A stretch of 64,000 nucleotides of DNA, taken from Sthenelais limicola. Taxonomy: Eukaryota; Annelida; Polychaeta; Phyllodocida; Sigalionidae. Where the stretch lies: NCBI GenBank assembly GCA_942159475.1, contig OW804096.1:138755972-138819971 (forward strand), in the 5' to 3' direction. The position numbers and the translations under genes were made by a program. The notes beneath the pieces are model-generated. The model had not been told where the DNA came from and did not search any database. It saw nothing but the letters and a program-made list of their open reading frames with translations. Below, in pieces: positions 46,401-54,744 of this stretch (positions are counted from its first letter, which is position 1; each line of letters starts with the position of its first letter).

Positions 46401-48514
46401 TTGTTTGCTACCATTCTTATATCTCTATTATTAAGCAATCAAAATCTCAGGGGTGCCCGGAAGACCTGTGACAGTCACCGAGAGTATTCCTCTTTCCATA
46501 CTTTATCTACTTGTACATTCTCTAATTAATATTACACTGTATGACACTGATTGTAAATGTAACATGAAAATAATAATATATTATTATTATCATTATTTTA
46601 CATAGAACTAGATCTACAGTAAGGAAGTAGTTGATAGTGCTTACACATAATGGTAAGATTTTCAGAAAATGTACAATTGGCCTTCACCAATCCTCTCAAA
46701 TAACCCAAATGTCAGACGAAAATAAAGTTCAAAATACAGTTCAACCTAACGAAACAGATTGCTAGAATCAATGCAATGCCAAATGTACTCGTATTTACCT
46801 AGTATTGACTAAATTGCAGCCTAATTTAGCAGAATTTACTAAATGTGTACAGCTGCCAATTGTACATTTTCGGAAAATCTGACCCATAAAACATCCATGC
46901 TTACAGATGCTAATATCTAAGTTAGAATGCTAAGATCTAAGATCATAGCTAGGATGTTTTTGGTTTTCAGACGTTTGTTTAATGCTAGAATTGCCTTGCC
47001 TGTTTTGACAGCATGCTTGATGATGTTTTCACACAGGTTCAGCATCTCATCCTTCTTGGCACCTTCTTTCGTGATTTCAAGATTGAGAATTTTCTGAAAG
47101 GATATTTTGATTTCCATTACTACTGTTAGTATAATATCAACCACTTACGGAACCGAGTTCGGAGCGGGTGGGAAATGTAGAACAAGTTTGAAGGCGGAGT
47201 GATACAACACAAAGCTGAAGGCTGAGTCTTGTATCACTCCGCCAGAAAACAAGTTCTACATTTCCCACATAGAATGAGTACCATAAGTTTATTAGTATGT
47301 GTGCCCTCTTTTTCCTTTAGACGTGACTTTATAAAACAAGTCCCGTCAATAAAGCACTAGTTCTACATCAGTTCACAGATATGGAATTCCTGGTTATAGA
47401 ATGCACATATACCAACTTAGATCATGACGAAACAAGATCTAAACTATTGAGCTGTTAGATCCTGAGGTTATGGTCGTGAGTTTTCTCTTAGCCTCCCGGG
47501 AAACCAAGCCGAGGCGAAGCTGAGGCTTGTTTCCGGGAGGCTTAGAGAAAAGGAAGGATCTAATGGCTTTAGTCCCCTTTTGTTGGGCTGTTACGATCAT
47601 TAACAACAATATAGATAGATGTGTACCTGCAAGTCCTCTGGTTGGGTGAACTCCAGAACCTTCTCCTTCCGGTCAGTAGTAGTGGGTAGTTTATGCTTTA
47701 ATATCATCTGCCACAGATCCTTGACGAACGCCTCTGCGTCCACCTGATCGTACGGGTGCCTCTCTGTAATTGGTGGAGTATTGGTGATTAAAGGCCCATT
47801 AAAGGCTGGTCGTGGTCGGAATGGACCTTGTGGTTTGTATATTGGTCGGTTAGAAATATTATGTGCTACAAAAGGGAGAAGTTTCTGACGACACCTCAAT
47901 TCGTACAACATACACCAATGGATGTCATTCGCAAATACACATAATTAAGAGGTATAAGATATTAAATAGTAGGATAATAACACTGTTCTTTTCGTCTACA
48001 AATTGTTTTACCAAGAATCAAAATGACGAGATAAGTGCTTTAGCGCATAGTTTTCATTTTTGTAACATACCCCCACCCACCCACCCCCAACCTCAACCCA
48101 GGCTCCCTCTCAGGAGCAAGGTTTTTAAAACAAAAACAAGTTATGTTCAATTGATAAATATAAACTTTACTCTTTTTAAAACGATTTATATGAATTATGC
48201 TTATTCTCTTCTGGCTAACTTTATATTTCAGAAATACATACATGATGAGCAGAGGGTACGATGTAGAAAAGATGCAATCGACCCCAAGTTAAGAGTGTGG
48301 TTATGTTAAGGTATGAATATTTGTTGACAGGCTGAATAAAAGTTTTTTTGTTTTTTTTTTAAAAAAGAAGTAACATCTCCCCTCTAGTGCTTCGGGACCA
48401 TGATTTAGACCTGGCCCTACAGGACCATACACAAGAATCATAAAGGTAAATTATTATTAATTATTATTAGTAATAATAATAATACTTACTGTCTGTGGTA
48501 GAAGAAGAAGCCAT
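31118..48514 (-). CDS. GADL1-like: PLP-dependent decarboxylase, CSAD/GADL1/GAD group (15 exons)
   Basis: Exons in coding order: 48514-48490, 47865-47627, 47093-47000, 45453-45363, 44764-44658, 43619-43504, 42424-42290, 40863-40747, 39595-39531, 38303-38225, 37230-37149, 36466-36349, 35086-35032, 32978-32889, 31297-31118. They total 1593 nt, 530 residues, with every junction in phase. By family this is a cytosolic group II decarboxylase acting on cysteine sulfinate, aspartate or glutamate (products hypotaurine, beta-alanine or GABA). Visible motifs: HPHFFNQ (substrate pocket), [15 protein letters not shown] with the PLP-stacking His226, [22 protein letters not shown], the PLP lysine K340 in [36 protein letters not shown] and GYQP. 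The ending is closest, from memory, to GADL1/CSAD. Oddities are NFHK instead of the usual [12 protein letters not shown] where relatives have GGS/A-SNMY, and a Pro-rich N-terminus of about 45 residues. Substrate specificity is not decidable here. Confidence 0.93.
31513..31745 (+). mobile_element. Family A MITE, subfamily A1, in decarboxylase intron 14
   Basis: The left TIR reads GGGTCAGCTTTTCAGAAAAT. The right TIR lost its last bases. Confidence 0.82.
31748..32040 (+). repeat. Repeat M, copy 2
   Basis: Relative of 27595-28160; begins directly at the end of the family A copy. Confidence 0.5.
32280..32508 (+). mobile_element. Family A MITE, subfamily A4, in decarboxylase intron 14
   Basis: A4 resembles A1-A3 but has TTTGGTTTTGCATTGATTCA and TGTTTGGTTGTGTTGAA. 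The left TIR is partly decayed. Confidence 0.78.
32593..32813 (-). mobile_element. Family A MITE, subfamily A2, in decarboxylase intron 14
   Basis: It has lost about 14 bp after the left TIR and ends AAAATCTTACCC, 75 bp beyond the exon 14 donor. Confidence 0.8.
33080..33200 (+). other. Possible retroelement remnant
   Basis: The frame [20 protein letters not shown] (GATAAAGGGCAAAATGTGCT, CGAAACGTC) recalls the C-terminal 'EGL-PETS' signature seen at the end of many retroelement reverse-transcriptase frames. The stretch is too short to be sure. Confidence 0.25.
33433..33613. mobile_element. Tc1/mariner- or pogo-like MITE (family N)
   Basis: 181 bp with TIRs TACAGTGGAACCTCTCTATT and ATGCGAGGTTCCACTGTA flanked by TA. 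Internal GTGGTCTC blocks are repeated in both directions. Confidence 0.78.
33620..34860. other. Decarboxylase intron 13 interior, nothing recognised
   Basis: Apart from an 81-codon open frame without motifs and a CGCATGCGCG-rich spot near 34635, no feature was seen. Confidence 0.35.
35510..35665 (+). repeat. Dispersed repeat G, copy 4
   Basis: AAACGTCGGTCAAAAACTAA, CATCTAAAAGTCATTTGACC and TTCTAAAACGTTCTCATTTG match the other G copies. Confidence 0.6.
35740..35965. repeat. Cluster of GGGCCCTAG(C/T)(A/G)TCTGA motifs in both orientations
   Basis: About eight copies of a GGGCCCTAGCATCTGA-like motif, some inverted (CAGATGCTAGGACCC), spread over about 225 bp. The first two pair with later ones to form a hairpin. 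Confidence 0.7.
36259..36316 (-). repeat. (CCCCCTT)n array; sense strand (AAGGGGG)n, G-quadruplex capable
   Basis: About seven copies of the 7-bp unit start 33 bp downstream of the exon 12 donor. In the decarboxylase pre-mRNA this reads as repeated G5 runs separated by AA, which meets the G-quadruplex pattern. Confidence 0.85.
36578..36594 (+). repeat. Poly(G) tract
   Basis: A run of 12-13 G in decarboxylase intron 11, read as C on the sense strand. Confidence 0.85.
36899..37133 (+). mobile_element. Family A MITE, subfamily A1, beside decarboxylase exon 11
   Basis: It ends about 10 bp from the GTGAGG donor hexamer of exon 11. Confidence 0.87.
37244..38175 (-). mobile_element. Family D MITE interrupted by an LTR-like element
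   Basis: Family D sequence at both sides (left AATAGGGGGTTTGTAT and ATCATGGGACTAATAG; right GCAACTCCCCTAT). It starts 14 bp upstream of the exon 11 acceptor, so its end supplies part of the acceptor pyrimidine tract. Confidence 0.8.
37355..37929. mobile_element. Possible solo LTR or TIR element nested in family D
   Basis: About 575 bp, bounded by TGTAAAGAA and TTCTTTACA, flanked by ATTT on both sides, and interrupting family D. The TG...CA ends, 4-bp duplication, C-rich body and AATTAGGTCGGGC region suggest a solo LTR, but the 9-bp inverted ends also allow a DNA element. No protein frame. Confidence 0.55.
38225..38303 (-). CDS. GADL1-like: Decarboxylase exon 10, carrying the PLP-binding lysine
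   Basis: This 79-nt exon is too short to stand out as an open frame and was found by looking for the missing catalytic segment between exons 9 and 11. It follows TCATTACAG and precedes GTAAGC, and encodes [13 protein letters not shown] followed by [14 protein letters not shown]. Its phase (1 base in, 0 out) exactly matches exon 9 (ends AG) and exon 11 (starts ACA). The lysine of NFHK aligns with the Schiff-base lysine of GAD and CSAD. Confidence 0.88.
38367..38602 (+). mobile_element. Family A MITE, subfamily A2, in decarboxylase intron 9
   Basis: The left end has GTGTCAG and the right end GATCTGACTC. 64 bp upstream of the exon 10 acceptor on the sense strand. Confidence 0.8.
38697..38932 (-). 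mobile_element. Family A MITE, subfamily A3, in decarboxylase intron 9
   Basis: Complete, with ATAT on both sides. Confidence 0.86.
39056..39190. repeat. Fold-back hairpin
   Basis: ATGGAACATAGCAAGGGGGA and its arm to about 39105 pair with 39140-39190 (ending TTTGTTCCAT) at roughly 80 per cent. The loop carries GCGACCGAGGGAGCGACCGA. Confidence 0.7.
40328..40729 (+). mobile_element. Family B MITE beside decarboxylase exon 8
   Basis: The right TIR ends about 12 bp from the GTGAGT donor hexamer of exon 8. TIRs TGTGATGTG and CTGAAACACATCACA. Confidence 0.84.
40861..41757 (-). repeat. 66-bp minisatellite made of the exon 8 splice acceptor, 13 copies
   Basis: Each sense-strand unit runs ACTTACTCATCTCTCCCCTC CCAG and then GGTAATGTACCCATGTTTAT, i.e. 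pyrimidine tract, AG, and the first codons of exon 8 (GNVPMF). Units are 66 bp = 22 codons and stay open, giving a 259-residue repeat frame. The unit nearest exon 8 is 61 bp, which shifts the frame and ends it at TAA across the real acceptor. It is intronic (intron 7). Confidence 0.93.
41883..42068. mobile_element. 186-bp MITE with CTACAG target duplication
   Basis: TIRs CAGACATGGCCAAAAC and GGTTTTGCCATGTCTG, flanked by CTACAG at 41877-41882 and 42069-42074. The interior has several CACCGGTCC / ACCAGTCC blocks. It lies inside a decayed family A-like sequence. Confidence 0.75.
42465..42545 (-). mobile_element. 3' end of a poly(A)-tailed retroposon
   Basis: On the minus strand, GGGCGAAAAACCCCATAAGG, then GGATCTGTAGTTCCCCAGTA, then a long A tail. 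Same family as 9634-9722. It lies 40 bp upstream of exon 7 on the sense strand. Confidence 0.6.
42709..42873 (-). mobile_element. Family D fragment
   Basis: CCATCATGCATTTGGTTTTC through ATGCAAATCCCCTATT, about half of the element. Confidence 0.68.
43190..43475 (+). mobile_element. Repeat H (retroposon-like 3' end), copy 1
   Basis: It shares with the reverse complement of 50250-50520 the segments GTGTATGGG, TACAAAGGGACAC and GCCTCGATGGCAG. Next to a 30-bp T tract. Confidence 0.45.
44117..44351 (+). mobile_element. Family A MITE, subfamily A2, in decarboxylase intron 5
   Basis: Complete; the next copy begins 38 bp away. Confidence 0.85.
44390..44624 (-). mobile_element. Family A MITE, subfamily A1, in decarboxylase intron 5
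   Basis: Complete; ends 33 bp from the end of exon 5. Confidence 0.86.
44877..45332 (+). mobile_element. Family B MITE, decayed and split by a family A element
   Basis: The left arm (GTGATCTGTCATAGAAAAAT) stops near 44970. The right arm resumes near 45195 and ends TTTCCGTAACACGTTACA. Confidence 0.68.
44974..45190 (+). mobile_element. Family A MITE, subfamily A2, nested in family B
   Basis: It has lost about 20 bp inside the left end (TGTCAGAAAATGCACAATCT, then directly ATCAAATTCTG). Confidence 0.78.
45483..45555 (-). mobile_element. Possible retroposon tail
   Basis: Minus strand: GAGGTATACAACTGTAGAAA, then TTCTGTCAATAAAATTTATT, then A-rich. A similar tail (TTTTATTGACAGAATT on plus) occurs at 51919-51960. 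Confidence 0.4.
45865..46201 (+). mobile_element. Family A MITE, subfamily A1, followed by a partial second copy
   Basis: The first copy is complete on the left (GGGTCAGATTTTCAGAAAAT) and decays at about 46090. A right-half repeat (AAGTTGAACTGTATTTAGAA, GAGAATTGTACATTTTCTGG) then follows to 46201. Confidence 0.72.
46481..46600 (+). mobile_element. Repeat O, copy 2, with (ATT)n tail
   Basis: GAGAGTATTCCTCTTTCCAT and TGTATGACACTGATTGTAAA match 16736-16848. An open frame just before (46162-46386) could be the end of a LINE protein but has no decisive motif. Confidence 0.5.
46652..46885 (-). mobile_element. Family A MITE, subfamily A1, in decarboxylase intron 3
   Basis: Left TIR TGGTAAGATTTTCAGAAAAT; otherwise complete. 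Confidence 0.83.
47138..47290. repeat. Fold-back hairpin in decarboxylase intron 2
   Basis: GTGGGAAATGTAGAAC pairs perfectly with GTTCTACATTTCCCAC, and GGCGGAGTGATAC with GTATCACTCCGCC. The outer arms continue imperfectly. Confidence 0.8.
47478..47548. repeat. Fold-back hairpin in decarboxylase intron 2
   Basis: TTTTCTCTTAGCCTCCCGGG plus AAACCAAGCC pairs with GGCTTGTTTCCGGGAGGCTT plus AGAGAAAA, around the loop GAGGCGAAGCTGA. Confidence 0.85.
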
Positions 48515-48623
48515 CCTGACTAGTGATGTGGTTCTAGGGTATGTCGCCGGTTTCGTAAATGACCTGACAGCAAATCTGAGCACGGACCGCACAGACATCT
48601 ACCAACACTAGTATATCCAGCTG

Positions 48624-48630
48624 CTTTATA
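48624..48630 (-). promoter_or_regulatory. Candidate TATA box of the decarboxylase gene
   Basis: On the minus strand the sequence reads CCTATAAAGCAG, 110 bp upstream of the start codon at 48514. A start site 25-30 bp downstream would leave a 5'UTR of roughly 85-90 nt with no upstream ATG that I can see. The spacing is plausible but there is no expression evidence. Confidence 0.45.
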
Positions 48631-48759
48631 GGTCGATCTGCATATAAACTGTATTCATGTATTGGCAATAGGGGGGTTTGCATTCACCGCCTACATCACA
48701 ATACCCATAGACTAATTGTGATTTAGTAGGGTTATTTAGATTTAGATAATGTGTTGTTC

Positions 48760-49434
48760 AGGATGACATTCCAATAATGACTTCTTGTGAATCCTACATT
48801 TTTAAAAATATCCTCTTTGCTACTTAAAGGTAAATACCAGTGTCTAATACAAAAATGAATGAATCATGGAATTTTCTTTAAACTTTGGATTTAGAAAGGA
48901 CGTGGTTGAGGGAACCCAAAAAGTCCCAAAAAACCATATGTCATTGGATTAGTTTTTATTTCAGGGACCACTGAAATTTACCACTGTTCACTATAGAAGT
49001 CTATGGGAAAACGGGTATTTTCTGCATTTTCCCCAATAGCATATGATTGAATCATACGATTTTCATTAAAATCTGTATATACATTGCTGACATATCATTC
49101 TACCCTCTCAATTAAAAAAAATAAGGGGTCATTAAACTAAAAAAAATGTTATTCAGCTAAACTTGTATCACAAGGAGTTTCCCCCATTGAAATCAATAGT
49201 GAATGGAAGTAAACTTCACTCATCCCTAAAACACAAAATAATATGATAACATCCAGTTTTTTTTTGGCATTTTGTATTCTCCCAACCATGTTCTTTCTCA
49301 AGACAAAGTTTGAACAAAATATATTGACTTCTATTGTTTCATGCATTAGTTCCTTGAATTCCCGCCTGCTGCAGTGCTGACAATACTGGTATTTACCTTT
49401 AATTGTGACTCATTTGGCTGAAATACATCGCATA
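48760..49434 (-). mobile_element. Family B fragment interrupted by family C
   Basis: CATTCCAATAATGACTTCTT on the left and TGTGACTCATTTGGCTGAAA then TACATCGCA on the right are family B pieces separated by a full family C element. Confidence 0.6.
48824..49402. mobile_element. Family C element, copy 2
   Basis: About 579 bp. TIRs TTAAAGGTAAATACCAGTGT and ACTGGTATTTACCTTTAA. Same internal layout as 25418-25984. Confidence 0.82.
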
Positions 49435-49571
49435 ATTATGTGGCACCAATACAACCCCCCTATAGGGTACATTAAGCTCTGATCTGGTGACCACGTGGTC
49501 ATTGGGGCCGTAAGCATATCAAATGTTGACCTACAATAGAACTACAGAGAATACATTTAAATCTGGATCCT

Positions 49572-49797
49572 CGGTCAAGTTTTCGGAAAATGTCCAATTG
49601 GCCTTCACCAATCCTCTCAAATTTAAGGCAAAAATCAGGTTCAAAATACAGTTCAACATAACCACACAGATTTATTGAATGAATACAATACAGAATATAG
49701 TCAGATATACCTAGTATTTATCATTTTTCACTCTAATTTAGCAGAATTTGAGAGATGTGTAGAACTGTAGATTGTGCATTTTCAGAAAATCTGACCC
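49572..49797 (-). mobile_element. Family A MITE, subfamily A2
   Basis: Left TIR CGGTCAAGTTTTCGGAAAAT; about 10 bp (ATAACCCAA) are missing inside. Confidence 0.8.
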
Positions 49798-49938
49798 TAA
49801 ATACATTTAAATCTGAATCCTACACTTATGGGTCGGATATCAAAGAATGCACCAATATCTTTCACAGATACTGAAATAAATGTGAAATTTTGATTCACAA
49901 TTTTGATTGTAAACAATATCATGAGGCGAAGAAGATTA

Positions 49939-50648
49939 CGATGTGTTCCAGGAAAATGAGTCACAAGTCGCATAAATGTTATTTTTAAAGTGATTTATTC
50001 ACAAGATCCCTATATGTTGGAATGTTCTGATGTTTGGAGGGTTTAGCGCTTTTCGTCGTATAAATACATGCATTAAATCTTATGACAGTGTGTTAAATAC
50101 ATCTCTGCGTTTCGAAGATCATCTTATGGAGTACATTTAGCTACTTTACTGGTAATCCGCCCACCCAGAAATATTGCAAACCTTTTTTTCAAACATAAAT
50201 AAATATTATATCAAGCATAAGGTATAGAAATACTTGTTAGATGTCCTTTTATAAAAAAAAAAAAGGTTTTATTCAGTTTTCTGCCATCGAGGCTCATAAA
50301 CTTCTAACTACAGGTTCACCGCGTCCCTTTGTATTTTTTTTTTTTAGATTTAGATTTTTGGGGGGATTTTCAGTTTTTCTATCGTTCTCTTACCAACAAT
50401 GACCAGACAAGAGGCGTTCCTCTCACGTAAAGAGTACATATAATAGGCAAAAATTTAACTTTCGTCCCCCTCCATTTCTTTGAGGAGACCTCCCCATACA
50501 CTGTCTTGGTTTTTTTCTCTTTCCCTGAATGACAGGGAAAGAGAAAATTATTAGATTTTTATTAGATGTTTACGATCATTAGAATCGGCTTGATCTCATC
50601 TTTTCAAATATTATGGTATCTCAAAAGTTTTTGCGACACATCACATGA
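49939..50648 (+). mobile_element. Family B MITE interrupted by repeat H
   Basis: The left TIR is CGATGTGTTCCAGGAAAATG. The interior is broken at about 50250-50570 by repeat H with poly(A)/poly(T) borders. The right end is shortened to TTTTTGCGACACATCACATG. Confidence 0.7.
50250..50570 (-). mobile_element. Repeat H (retroposon-like 3' end), copy 2
   Basis: On the minus strand it ends with GCCTCGATGGCAGAAAACTG, AATAAAACC and a poly(A), inserted into family B. Relative of 43190-43475. A small GAATGACAGGGAAAGAG hairpin marks the other end. Confidence 0.55.
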
Positions 50649-51587
50649 TATATATAAATTTATTCTTGGAGACCTCATTATTATACAACAGTCGCAGTGT
50701 ATAAGTCCTGTACATTGAGCTTGTATTGAAAGCTATGGGCCGGTGTCCTTATGCATACACTGTTATATAAATGCAAACAAAACCTTCCTACTCCAATGCA
50801 AACAATAAATAAATATATTCGCTAGTGAAGTAGTACATTACAACCAGACTTCCAGTGATTTCATTTATGATGGGTCTTTTGTTATGAAATATTTGTTTGT
50901 TTTTGAAAAAGGTTTTATTCGACATGACCTTGGTATGAAATATTAATAATGTGATATACAGATGACAGTTGGTGGTTGGTGATTCCACCGTTTTGGACTG
51001 AATTGCCCTTCTTGGGGGAAATAAATTAATTATTTGAATCAGCTACATTATCTCGATATATACCTATTTTTTCTGATGTGCAATTTTGGAAAATTATTCC
51101 TGAACCATTGACGTATACCGTTATTCTTGATATGTATTCAACTAAGTAACTGCTCCATGTAAAATTATCTCTTGAATTTGTAATACTTCTTTTGTAGTAG
51201 TGAGATGGTATGTTTTTAGCCAATAACAAATCTCTTATCAGGCACCGTGTGAAAACATCCCTGAGGGATATTGCATTTTTCCAAGAAAGTTAAATATTGT
51301 ATTAGCCTTAAAGTGAACAATAATATTTTTAAAAATTGTCGGATTCATAAATGTTATTACAGTTGGTGCATTGTCTAAGTATTCAATCCAACTTACCTTG
51401 TTAGTCAGGTGTTGAATGGTGCAGGGTTCGCAGTGTTGAAGCTCTGTACCGTGCAGTTCCACGTATTGTCTAATTCATGTTCCCAATTGTGAAGGTATCG
51501 TACACTACTTGATTGTAATCTAGGTCCACCATGAGTTGACCCCATATAGATATGTACTCTGCCCCATATTTATCTCAACTTATATAT

Positions 51588-51824
51588 GGGTCAGATTTTC
51601 AGAAAATGTACAATTCGCCATCACCGATCCTCTCAAATAACCCACATTTAAGACAGAAATGAGCTTCATAGTGCTGTTTAACATAACAGAACTGATACTT
51701 TAAATCAATGCGATACCAAATATACTCAGATATACTCAAGATTTATCATATTTTTAGCAGAATTTAGCAGAAATTACTAAATGTATACAGTTGCCAATTG
51801 TACATTTTTCTGAAAATCTGACCC
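51588..51824 (-). mobile_element. Family A MITE, subfamily A3
   Basis: Complete, with ATAT on both sides. Confidence 0.86.
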
Positions 51825-51829
51825 ATATA

Positions 51830-52670
51830 TAGCGCAGGGGTCCATAGTATTGATGAGTGTACTCCATGCAGAGATGCCAACAGAAATATCTATATATCTC
51901 ATGCTAAGATAAATATTCTTTTTTAAAAACTTTTATTGACAGAATTACACATTTTGTGATACGTTTCTTTTGTCAGAAATAGTTATAGAAATGATTTATA
52001 TTAAATTAGTTTTACACCGCGGACAACAGATTGGATAAACTAATATAATAATCAAGAGTAGGCCGTAAGGGCTGCATTATGTAACATCAATAACACTAGA
52101 CTCGTCACGCTGGTAATATAAGCCCTCATTCGACAACCTCAAACTTGTCAAATTTGATTTTTTTTTTCATTACAAAATAGGACGTACATTTTAGATCTAG
52201 TTATAGAAAAAACGCCTGTCCACCAAGTGGATGTGTTCCTGCGTCGCCTCTATTTACACAGTATATCAATTATTAAACCTCTTCCAAACATATATTAAGG
52301 TTTTCCTACAATCTACAATATTATGACTTTTTACCAAAACGTTTTTAACATTTTTTTATCTCCAAATGGCAGTCCACTTTTGGTCACGAGGTCTTTCAAT
52401 ACTTTTATGTTTTCATATAACTTTCAGATGGTCATAAATGTTTTAAAATGTTAAAACTGGTGTAATGTCCAGAATATAGTCATGTGGTGTAAATTGGGGT
52501 AATTGATGCACTTGATGCAGCCTTATGTAATATTCATCAAGGCCGATAGATCAATCAATCCTTTACAAATTTCTTTTTTGTAAGATTTTATTTTAACGGA
52601 ACACACAAAGTCCACTTTTTTGGTGGTTTTCACTTCCCCCAGTATGGCAGTATTGCTATTAATGTAAAAC
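51830..52670. other. Intergenic sequence, nothing recognised
   Basis: AT-rich. Only the retroposon-like TTTTATTGACAGAATT near 51930 stands out. Confidence 0.35.
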
Positions 52671-52786
52671 ACCTCCGAGACATCCTTGCTGCGCGAATTT
52701 AAATCTGCCGCGAAAAGGTGTCAAAGTACTTAGTGCGCGGGAATTAATCCGCGCGAAAATAAAATTAATACGTCTACAGTAATGAC
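52671..52786. mobile_element. Family I fragment
   Basis: CATCCTTGCTGCGCGAATTT and GCGCGAAAATAAAATTAATA match the right half of 17341-17562. Confidence 0.6.
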
Positions 52787-53519
52787 AATGGATAGGAGAA
52801 ATAAAAGTACACGTGAATAATATGTTGAATCGAATTGAATTGAATTCGGGTAGATTTTACGATGGTAATATTCTCACCCAAACGTTTCAAACAATTAACA
52901 ACAAAATTTAATAAATTAACCTGTAGACATTTTCGCTTTAGCCAATAAAATAGGGCCTATGCAATAAAATTTAAATTTACCACATAATAGATCTGTATAA
53001 CACATCTACATCGTATTGAGGGATAATAAAATTATGACATATTTATATAGAATGTTTGTTTGTTTTATCTTTCATGAGAGTCTAAGTCATATTTGTTCAA
53101 CAGTGGTCATTTCCCTAAAACAAAATGATATTTTAGCACTTTTTGCCACACAAGGGCATATAGAATATAATAGTTTTAAAACACAAACCTCAGTGATTGT
53201 TTAGCCAACGTACTCGGCGGTGCCTTAGTCCCTAGATTTCAATATATTTTCACGTTCAACATATTTAAGTCAAATCTCCCAGTACTGATAACGATAATTA
53301 TGAATGAAATCTTGTTGATTGATTGATTGAAATCGTTTAATTGTTTGTAGCCTTATATTTTACATAATGTGTATAGGTCTAATACTGACGATAATATATC
53401 TACACAGTCCTTGCTTTGCCCTTGAGTCCCTAGATTTATGTTATATTAAGATCGACTGACATTCTATACAGTCCCCCTCCCGTTCCCCTCCTCCTTGATT
53501 AGATAACAACAGGTGATTC

Positions 53520-53632
53520 TAATCTTGTCCCCCTCCCGTGTCCCCGATATCTCTTCCCCCTCCCGTGTCCCCGATATCTCGTCCCCCTCCCGACTCCCTG
53601 ATATCTCGTCCCCCTCCCGTGTCCCCCTCCAT
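53520..53632 (+). repeat. 27-bp C-rich minisatellite, about 4 copies
   Basis: The unit is CTCGTCCCCCTCCCGTGTCC followed by CCGATAT. Copies start near 53524, 53551 and 53578, and the last copy is partial. Because 27 is a multiple of three the array stays open in frame, but I see no gene around it. Confidence 0.75.
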
Positions 53633-53699
53633 CCATGCAGACTCAGTAACCGGGGAGAACTGGCAGCAGTTCGCCCAACTTCCGTCAGATGTCGCGGCG

Positions 53700-53760
53700 T
53701 GCGGGCGCTATATAAGCAGACGCAGCGCTGCTTTCTGGCTGGCGCTAGTACTCTTACTTA
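53700..53760 (+). promoter_or_regulatory. GC-rich core-promoter-like segment with TATA box
   Basis: A GC-rich island ends in GGCGCTATATAAGCAGACGC, a strong TATA box in a GC setting, followed about 30 bp later by a pyrimidine-rich CTGGCTGGCGC and ACTCTTACTT. It lies about 300 bp before the U4 gene, too far to be the usual snRNA proximal element. No coding sequence follows, so it may belong to an unseen transcript or a decayed retroelement. Confidence 0.35.
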
Positions 53761-54011
53761 ACACCAGACCGCAGTGTCGTCCACGCTTATCGATTTAAAA
53801 TCAACATAAATAAATAGCCTTATCATTGACACTGTGTTATAAATTCTCCTGTCAATACACATTAGACTGCATTGCTAAATATTGTTTGTTTATTACAAGT
53901 CATTGTCTTTGTAAAATTACTTAATTTGGAAATGATATAATGGTAATGTTTGAGACACCTTTATAAACTCAATAAATAGTTTACTAGTCCCCCAGGGACG
54001 TTGATCTCGTT

Positions 54012-54157
54012 AGCTTTGCGCAGTGGCAGTACTGTAGCCGATGAGGTTCATCCGAGGCGCGGTTATTGCTAGTTGAAAACTATACCCAATACCCCGCGGT
54101 GTCGTCCTGAAATATGGATCGGCGCTTGCAATTTTTGCAACCTCTTACGGGAGGTGA
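54012..54157 (+). ncRNA. RNU4: U4 spliceosomal snRNA
   Basis: About 146 nt, against 145 for human U4. The 5' end AGCTTTGCGCAGTGGCAGTA is the U6-pairing region and is the same as human to that point. It is followed by the 15.5K kink-turn stem-loop (GATGAGG, then ATCCGAGG), TTATTGCTAGTTGAAAACT (stem I and single strand), CCCAATACCCCGC, a central stem-loop, the Sm site AATTTTTGC, and a terminal hairpin CCTC-TTAC-GGGAGG. U4 pairs with U6 in the U4/U6.U5 tri-snRNP. Conservation over the whole length and the absence of a poly(A) tail argue for a real gene rather than a retro-copy. Confidence 0.93.
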
Positions 54158-54744
54158 CAAACAAACTAAAATAAACTCCTGCTAACTTGTGAACTGTGCA
54201 AGTTGGTCGTTCCTTTTGCTAATGGAGATTACACAGAATACTGCTGACTCCTATATTTCGTCATGGTGTCTCCATCCCGCCGCGGAAATAAAATAACGTG
54301 TCCGCCGTTACTCTTAGGATAAAGGGCTTGCATTTGTTTTTATCATTTAACATATTTATACAGCCATCAGTGATAAGGATATATACAAGGCTCACGGGGA
54401 CTAGTCTAGAATGGTCCATGATCTTCGAATGTAGGCTATCCAAGGCGCAGAACATAGGGGCGGAAAGGAATATATTTTGATGTTCAAATTTTGAAGAGAA
54501 TCTCAATAATGCTTAATAATAATGATAATAATAATACTTATTTAGTAAAATTATTAAAAGGAAATGTGACAATTGAGTCAGAAGATTCATGGAAAGTTAA
54601 ACGTTTTTAAATCGGAAAAGTATAGCCTACTACGGAACAAGCTTAAGCATCAGTGTTAATTGTTATAATAATAATCGAAATGTCAAATACAAGCCACTGG
54701 AAAATAATTTACACGAGGATTAACATTATTAATTGTTAATATGT

